Source: Bacillota bacterium (GTDB lineage: Bacteria; Bacillota_C; Negativicutes; CTSoil-072). Taken from it: DNA of 6,221 bases. The DNA lies in contig JAGFXW010000151.1 of NCBI GenBank assembly GCA_017861495.1, positions 1 to 6,221 on the forward strand, written 5' to 3'. The translations under genes were made by a program, and so were the position numbers. Shown one piece after another: positions 1 through 2,813 of this stretch. Positions within the stretch are counted from its first letter, which is position 1; every line of letters begins with the position of its first letter. The notes under the pieces were generated by a model. The model was not told where the DNA came from and did no database searches. It was given only the letters and a program-made list of their open reading frames with translations.

Positions 1-1
1 T

Positions 2-90
2 GGAGCGGTATCGAAGTGGTCATAACGAGGCGCACTCGAAATGCGTTTGCCGTCCGCGGCACGTGGGTTCGAATCCCACCCGCTCCGCCA
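2..90 (+). tRNA. tRNA-Ser, anticodon CGA (reads UCG)
   Basis: A full class II tRNA cloverleaf can be folded by eye. The acceptor stem GGAGCGG (2-8) pairs with CCGCTCC (80-86), followed by discriminator G and an encoded CCA (88-90). The D stem is TCG/CGA (11-13 with 26-28). The anticodon stem GCGCA/TGCGT (30-34 with 42-46) holds loop CTCGAAA, with anticodon CGA at 37-39. A long variable arm (about 47-62) and a T arm GTGGG-TTCGAAT-CCCAC follow. The long variable arm is the hallmark of serine, leucine and tyrosine tRNAs, and CGA assigns serine. The upstream promoter lies outside the window. No second copy of the tRNA 3' end is visible, so there is no sign of an integrated element at this tRNA. 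Confidence 0.96.
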
Positions 91-104
91 TATTTATTCA
101 CAGC

Positions 105-141
105 AAGAGTTCCGAAGGTTAGGCTTAAGGGCTCTTTTTTT
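105..141 (+). terminator. Intrinsic terminator after tRNA-Ser
   Basis: AAGAGTTC (105-112) pairs with GGGCTCTT (129-136) to give an 8-bp stem with two G-T pairs. The loop contains a smaller AAG/CTT pairing. The 3' arm runs straight into a T tract (135-141). It sits 14 nt after the tRNA CCA and most likely ends the tRNA transcript. Confidence 0.8.
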
Positions 142-190
142 GTTTATTGATCCGGTGCGGGAAACTTATCGATTGCAAACAAAAAAACTA

Positions 191-219
191 TTGCAATTTA
201 CATAGGGTTTGTGTATAAT
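191..219 (+). promoter_or_regulatory. Sigma-A-type promoter upstream of the transporter leader
   Basis: A -35-like TTGCAA (191-196) and a perfect -10 TATAAT (214-219) are separated by an ideal 17 bp. The stretch just upstream is A-rich (about 180-189), like an UP element. Transcription should start near 226. ATTGCAA occurs twice, at 172-178 and 190-196, so the second copy overlaps the -35 box and the pair could be a protein site. This is the best promoter match in the window. No comparable one is seen before the transporter start at 612, so a leader of roughly 385 nt is inferred. Confidence 0.7.
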
Positions 220-242
220 GAATTTAGGTCTAAGGCAATGGT

Positions 243-276
243 GAGGCTGGATCGAATCGGCTTCGCCTCTTTTTTT
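243..276 (+). terminator. Early intrinsic terminator in the transporter leader
   Basis: GAGGC (243-247) pairs with GCCTC (265-269), with a small inner GAT/ATC pairing (250-252 with 256-258). Seven T follow directly (270-276). The hairpin starts only about 17 nt after the predicted start site near 226. A transcript ending here would be about 50 nt long. It could be a premature-termination product of the transporter leader or a free small RNA. No upstream ORF and no known riboswitch aptamer fits in so short a space. Confidence 0.65.
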
Positions 277-417
277 ATGGTAATTTATCAAAAAATTCAT
301 AATTGTTTCTGCGAGTGCATGGCTTATGCAGGAATCATACTATGAGTGTAGAAAAATAAAAACTAATAGATATCATATGCGAATATTTTGTTGAAGAGAG
401 AATGTATATCCTGTTGT
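277..417. other. Leader stretch without a gene
   Basis: This AT-rich stretch has no convincing ORF. The only local structure I see is TGCAT (316-320) with ATGCA (326-330), five base pairs around a five-base loop, with an alternative CTGC/GCAG pairing (309-312 with 328-331). TATCAT at 371-376 resembles a -10 box but has no acceptable -35 partner. I did not find the conserved cores of the yybP-ykoY manganese riboswitch or the M-box magnesium riboswitch here. Confidence 0.5.
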
Positions 418-452
418 AACCTTGCCAAATCAAGGTTCACAGCTGTGAACCT
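418..452. promoter_or_regulatory. Two overlapping inverted repeats, one a perfect 20-bp palindrome
   Basis: AACCTTG (418-424) is repeated inverted as CAAGGTT (431-437). The second arm overlaps the perfect 20-bp palindrome AGGTTCACAGCTGTGAACCT (433-452). In DNA the palindrome is a good candidate site for a dimeric regulator. In RNA it can form an 8-bp hairpin with an AGCT loop, which cannot coexist with the first hairpin because both use 433-437. It ends 8 nt before the ribosome binding site of the small upstream ORF. I do not recognise the binding protein. The AGGTT/AACCT half-sites recall DtxR/IdeR boxes, but the spacing is wrong. Confidence 0.55.
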
Positions 453-472
453 AAAAATCGAGGTGAATAATC

Positions 473-532
473 ATGACTGCCAGGCCGCATCGGATTTATT
501 CGGTTCGTTCTGACGGCCTTTTGTGTCTTTAA
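473..532 (+). CDS. Putative 19-aa leader peptide (uORF)
   Basis: ATG at 473 follows a strong Shine-Dalgarno GAGGTGA (460-466) at 6-nt spacing. It opens a 19-codon frame, MTARPHRIYSVRSDGLLCL, ending in TAA at 530-532, 79 nt before the transporter start. Its ribosome binding site is better than that of the transporter itself. The peptide is basic at the front (three Arg and one His in the first seven residues) and ends LLCL. No membrane segment is apparent. Its whole length spans a terminator-like hairpin (482-519), the arrangement expected of a leader peptide whose translation controls attenuation. I do not recognise the peptide. Its being translated is inferred from the ribosome binding site and its position. 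Confidence 0.5.
   Translation: MTARPHRIYSVRSDGLLCL
482..530 (+). terminator. Attenuator-like hairpin overlapping the uORF
   Basis: AGGCCG (482-487), a two-base bulge (CA) and TCGGA (490-494) pair with TCTGA (509-513) and CGGCCT (514-519). This gives 11 bp with one G-T pair, followed by a T-rich tail (519-530, nine T of twelve, broken by G and C). A ribosome on the uORF would cover or melt it. The 5' flank GCCAG (479-483) can instead pair with CTGGC (546-550), a possible alternative fold. The T tract is imperfect, so termination may be partial. Confidence 0.45.
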
Positions 533-611
533 CGGGAAAACCAGGCTGGCTGCTTGCCCACGGAGCTTGTTATACCTTCCGATAGACTAAGAGAAATAAA
601 AGGCGGTAGCG

Positions 612-1877
612 ATGAAAGCCAAGGCAAAGAAACTCTTCAACAAGATCGGTCCGGGCTTTATTACCGGGGCATCCGATGACGACCCCTCCGGCATTGCCAC
701 TTATTCACAAACTGGTGCGATTTTTGGCTATGGTCAACTTTGGTTGGCCTTGTTTTCGTTGCCGTTTATGATTGTTATCCAAAAAATGTGCGGACGGATT
801 GGGTTGGTAACCGGCAAAGGACTATCCGGCGTAATCCGGACTCACTATCCCAAGCCGGTATTGTATTTTGCCGTTTGGTTGCTTTTGCTCGCGAATACGT
901 TTAATATTGGCGCGGATTTAGGGGCAATGGCTGCCTCGGCCCAAATGCTCACTGGATTGCCGTACCTGTTTTGGCTCCTTTTCATGACATTGCTTATTTT
1001 GGGCTTGGAGGTATTTGTTGCGTATCAATCCTATGCCCGGATCTTAAAGTATCTGACTTTTTCGCTGCTTGCCTATGTCATTACGGCCTTTGTGGTTGAA
1101 CAGGACTGGGAACAAATATTGTTCAATACCGTATGGCCGCAAATCCAGTTTTCCAAAGAATACATTTTGAATATTGTAGCTGTATTGGGGACAACCATAT
1201 CGCCTTATTTGTTCTTTTGGCAAGCGTCGGTAGAAGTGGAAGAAGAGCTTGTTGCGCATAAGTTGGAAGGTATGGGAATTGGAATACCGGTGATCACGCA
1301 GCAGGATATCCGGAACATGGGTATAGATACGGTGGCCGGCATGTTTTTTTCCCAGGCCATTATGTTTTTTATCATCATTACAACCGCTTCGACCCTGCAT
1401 GTTCACGGGATAACCAATATTGATACTGCACCAGAGGCCGCAGAAGCGTTACGGCCTCTGGCGGGTGATTTGGCATACCTGCTGTTTGCGGTAGGGATTA
1501 TTGGCACAGGATTACTTGCTGTACCGATTTTGGCTGGATCGGCCTCCTATGCTGTATCGGAAACGATGGGTTGGGAGGCTGGATTAAGCAAAAAATTCCG
1601 TCAAGCGAAAGGGTTTTACGGGGTGATTATCCTCTCGACCCTAATAGGGATGATTACTAATTTTGTGGGTATTGATCCAATTAAAGCGTTATATTATTCA
1701 GCGGCGTTTAATGGCTTGGCCGCTCCTCCTCTGATGGTACTCATAGTGATGATTGCCAATAACCCAGATATAATGGGCCCCTATGTAAATAAAAAGAGCA
1801 GCAATATTCTAGGCTGGATCATTATTTTGGCGATGGCGTTTGCCGGCGTTACCTTGCTCTGGAGCATGTTTAAATGA
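612..1877 (+). CDS. NRAMP-superfamily divalent metal transporter, NRMT-like (probable Mg2+ uptake)
   Basis: A 421-aa integral membrane protein with about eleven hydrophobic segments (roughly residues 14-40, 42-60, 80-107, 114-137, 144-161, 184-203, 241-262, 284-317, 334-353, 360-382 and 398-419). This is the SLC11/NRAMP core. Canonical Mn/Fe NRAMPs carry DPGN in TM1 and a Met-Pro-His core in TM6. Here TM1 has DPSG (24-27, within SDDDPSG) and TM6 has GTTISPY (193-199), so the metal-binding Asn and Met are both replaced. This matches the NRAMP-related magnesium transporter branch described from Eggerthella lenta, which takes up Mg2+ (and Mn2+) and is not thought to be proton-coupled. Start ATG 612 follows AAAGGCGGT (599-607). 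It probably heads an operon with the next two frames and has an unusually elaborate leader. Family assignment is firm. Mg2+ as substrate is inferred from the motifs. Confidence 0.9.
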   Translation: MKAKAKKLFNKIGPGFITGASDDDPSGIATYSQTGAIFGYGQLWLALFSLPFMIVIQKMCGRIGLVTGKGLSGVIRTHYPKPVLYFAVWLLLLANTFNIGADLGAMAASAQMLTGLPYLFWLLFMTLLILGLEVFVAYQSYARILKYLTFSLLAYVITAFVVEQDWEQILFNTVWPQIQFSKEYILNIVAVLGTTISPYLFFWQASVEVEEELVAHKLEGMGIGIPVITQQDIRNMGIDTVAGMFFSQAIMFFIIITTASTLHVHGITNIDTAPEAAEALRPLAGDLAYLLFAVGIIGTGLLAVPILAGSASYAVSETMGWEAGLSKKFRQAKGFYGVIILSTLIGMITNFVGIDPIKALYYSAAFNGLAAPPLMVLIVMIANNPDIMGPYVNKKSSNILGWIIILAMAFAGVTLLWSMFK

Positions 1878-1939
1878 AACAGAAACAATGGTTTGAAGGA
1901 CCTTGCGGTTTTGTAGAGGACTGGATTACTCTGCGATAA
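1874..1939 (+). CDS. 21-aa mini-ORF overlapping the transporter stop
   Basis: ATG at 1874 overlaps the transporter TGA as ATGA, the classic geometry for translational coupling. The frame runs 21 codons (starting MKQKQWFEGPCGF, ending WITLR) to TAA at 1937-1939. That TAA is the start of TAAGGAGAG, the ribosome binding site of the next gene. The peptide has two Trp and one Cys and no recognised family. It may be a real small protein, or a mini-cistron that carries ribosomes from the transporter to the next gene. It has no strong ribosome binding site of its own, so it depends on reinitiation. Confidence 0.35.
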   Translation: MKQKQWFEGPCGFVEDWITLR

Positions 1940-1953
1940 GGAGAGCATGAGAG

Positions 1954-2367
1954 ATGGATGTGGCAGTGAGTAATGTTGATGAACGGAATGACCGGATCCT
2001 TGAATTGATCTCCGAACAAAAATGTTGCGCGCAAATCGTGATGGCAATGGGACTTGAAACGGTTGGAAAAACAGATGCAGAACTAATACGGGCGATGAGG
2101 GCGCCGTGCTTCGGTTTTCATGGAAATCATCTTTGCGGGGCGTTGGCCGCCGGCTCTTGTTTGTTGTCGCTATGTCATGAACAGTATTCGATTATCCTGG
2201 TTCCGGAATTATTTTATTGGTTTAAAGAGAAATACGGCAGTATAAATTGTCGTGACATAATCGGCACAGGAACCGTTGATTTGGCAAGATGTACCGATTT
2301 AATGGCGGAAGTGCATTATCGTTGTTTTGCCTTATTGAACCAGTATGGTATAGAGCCGGAAAAATAG
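1954..2367 (+). CDS. C-GCAxxG-C-C family probable redox protein
   Basis: A 137-aa soluble protein with nine cysteines (24, 25, 52, 61, 69, 74, 99, 113, 124). The order is that of the C-GCAxxG-C-C family: an N-terminal helix with KCCAQ (23-27), a CGALAAG motif (61-67) with Cys69 and Cys74 soon after, and a C-terminal Cys99. The family is about this length and is thought to be redox-active through cysteines or bound metal; no reaction is established. The region with TVGKTDAELIRAM (36-48) recalls the DVU_1555-type subgroup. Start ATG 1954 is served by AAGGAG (1938-1943), about 10 nt upstream and overlapping the stop of the mini-ORF. ATG 1947 is out of frame and stops quickly. There is no signal peptide, so it is likely cytoplasmic. 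It is probably co-transcribed with the transporter. Its role beside it is unknown. Confidence 0.75.
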   Translation: MDVAVSNVDERNDRILELISEQKCCAQIVMAMGLETVGKTDAELIRAMRAPCFGFHGNHLCGALAAGSCLLSLCHEQYSIILVPELFYWFKEKYGSINCRDIIGTGTVDLARCTDLMAEVHYRCFALLNQYGIEPEK

Positions 2368-2398
2368 GCAATGGGAAGATATTTTTTGCATCTGGGGA

Positions 2399-2420
2399 TA
2401 TATAGAGTTTATATAGAGTT
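2399..2420. repeat. Tandem duplication of an 11-bp unit
   Basis: TATATAGAGTT occurs twice back to back (2399-2409 and 2410-2420) in the AT-rich stretch after the redox-protein gene and before its terminator. It looks like a simple local duplication. A 20-codon frame (2371-2433) crosses it but lacks a clear ribosome binding site, so I do not call it a gene. Confidence 0.7.
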
Positions 2421-2452
2421 ACGAACAGAATGACGTTACAATGCTGCAAACG

Positions 2453-2492
2453 GCGGCAGGGAAACAAGCTCTACCCTGCTGCTTATCTTTTT
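2453..2492 (+). terminator. Strong intrinsic terminator closing the transporter operon
   Basis: GCGGCAGGG (2453-2461) pairs with CCCTGCTGC (2474-2482) over 9 bp with one G-T pair, around a 12-nt loop. The tail TTATCTTTTT follows (2483-2492). It lies 85 nt after the redox-protein stop and is the only good terminator between that gene and the dynamin gene, so it separates the two transcription units. Confidence 0.85.
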
Positions 2493-2557
2493 GTTCATCA
2501 GAAATCACGAGGTATATTTCATAAGAACAATCTACAAAGATATTTGTTTTCCGGTGA

Positions 2558-2592
2558 AGGAAATTAGAATTTCCTAACGAATTTTGGATAAT
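2558..2592. promoter_or_regulatory. Inverted repeat and possible promoter before the dynamin gene
   Basis: AGGAAATT (2558-2565) and AATTTCCT (2568-2575) form an 8-bp inverted repeat around a 2-nt centre, typical of a dimeric repressor site. GATAAT (2587-2592) could be a -10 box. The -35 position would then fall inside the inverted repeat, but no good TTGACA-like hexamer is present. AATTAGAA recurs at 2562-2569, 2590-2597 and 2742-2749. The promoter call is weak; the inverted repeat is certain as sequence. Confidence 0.35.
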
Positions 2593-2600
2593 TAGAAAAC

Positions 2601-2733
2601 GCGGCTTGCGTACGAGCTTTATCTCGCTAACAGCCTATAAACCCTGCTCTGTTGTGTTAGGGATAACAGGCTGTACAACTCGCAATAGGTTCGCTGCCTG
2701 TAAGACTGAAAAACACGCTGTTGTCTTCTTGCG
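2601..2733 (+). other. Candidate structured RNA leader of the dynamin gene
   Basis: A three-way junction can be drawn. P1 is TTGCG/CGCAA (2606-2610 with 2681-2685), extendable by GCGGC/GCTGC (2601-2605 with 2693-2697). P2 is CGAG/CTCG (2613-2616 with 2623-2626). P3 is ACAGCCT/AGGCTGT (2630-2636 with 2668-2674), continued by CCCT/AGGG (2642-2645 with 2659-2662). Competing pairings exist: ACAGGC (2666-2671) with GCCTGT (2696-2701), and CGCAA (2681-2685) with a second TTGCG (2729-2733) enclosing an AAGAC/GTCTT hairpin (2702-2706 with 2723-2727). No gene is seen here and the fold matches no riboswitch class I recognise. The pairings are real complementarity; function is inference. Confidence 0.35.
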
Positions 2734-2801
2734 AAATAAGAAATTAGAAACTATGAAATTCCATCATATGGTGCATTAAAGGGTACGCAGCAATTTGAAA
2801 T

Positions 2802-2807
2802 GAGGTG
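2802..2807 (+). promoter_or_regulatory. Ribosome binding site that decides the dynamin start
   Basis: GAGGTG (2802-2807) lies 6 nt before ATG 2814. The in-frame GTG at 2805-2807, which would add Met-Asp-Gly, is itself part of this Shine-Dalgarno and has no site of its own upstream. ATG 2814 is therefore the better start. Confidence 0.8.
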
Positions 2808-2813
2808 GACGGC

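Noticed and set aside
2..90. The tRNA-Ser gene as an attachment site of an integrated element.
   Set aside because: No second copy of the tRNA 3' end, no integrase and no phage-like genes occur in the window.
226..611. Known metal riboswitches (yybP-ykoY manganese, M-box magnesium) in the transporter leader.
   Set aside because: I could not find the conserved cores of either class. A covariance-model search would be decisive, but nothing by eye supports a call.
2371..2433. A 20-codon + strand frame right after the redox-protein stop.
   Set aside because: It has no clear ribosome binding site and runs through a local 11-bp tandem duplication; it looks like untranslated 3' sequence.
2659..2671. 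TAGGGATAACAGG, the first 13 bases of the I-SceI homing-endonuclease site.
   Set aside because: The remaining bases do not match. I-SceI targets conserved large-subunit rRNA, so this is the same resemblance as the 23S match, not a real site.
2805..2807. GTG as the start codon of the dynamin gene.
   Set aside because: This GTG is part of the GAGGTG Shine-Dalgarno that serves ATG 2814 and has no ribosome binding site of its own.
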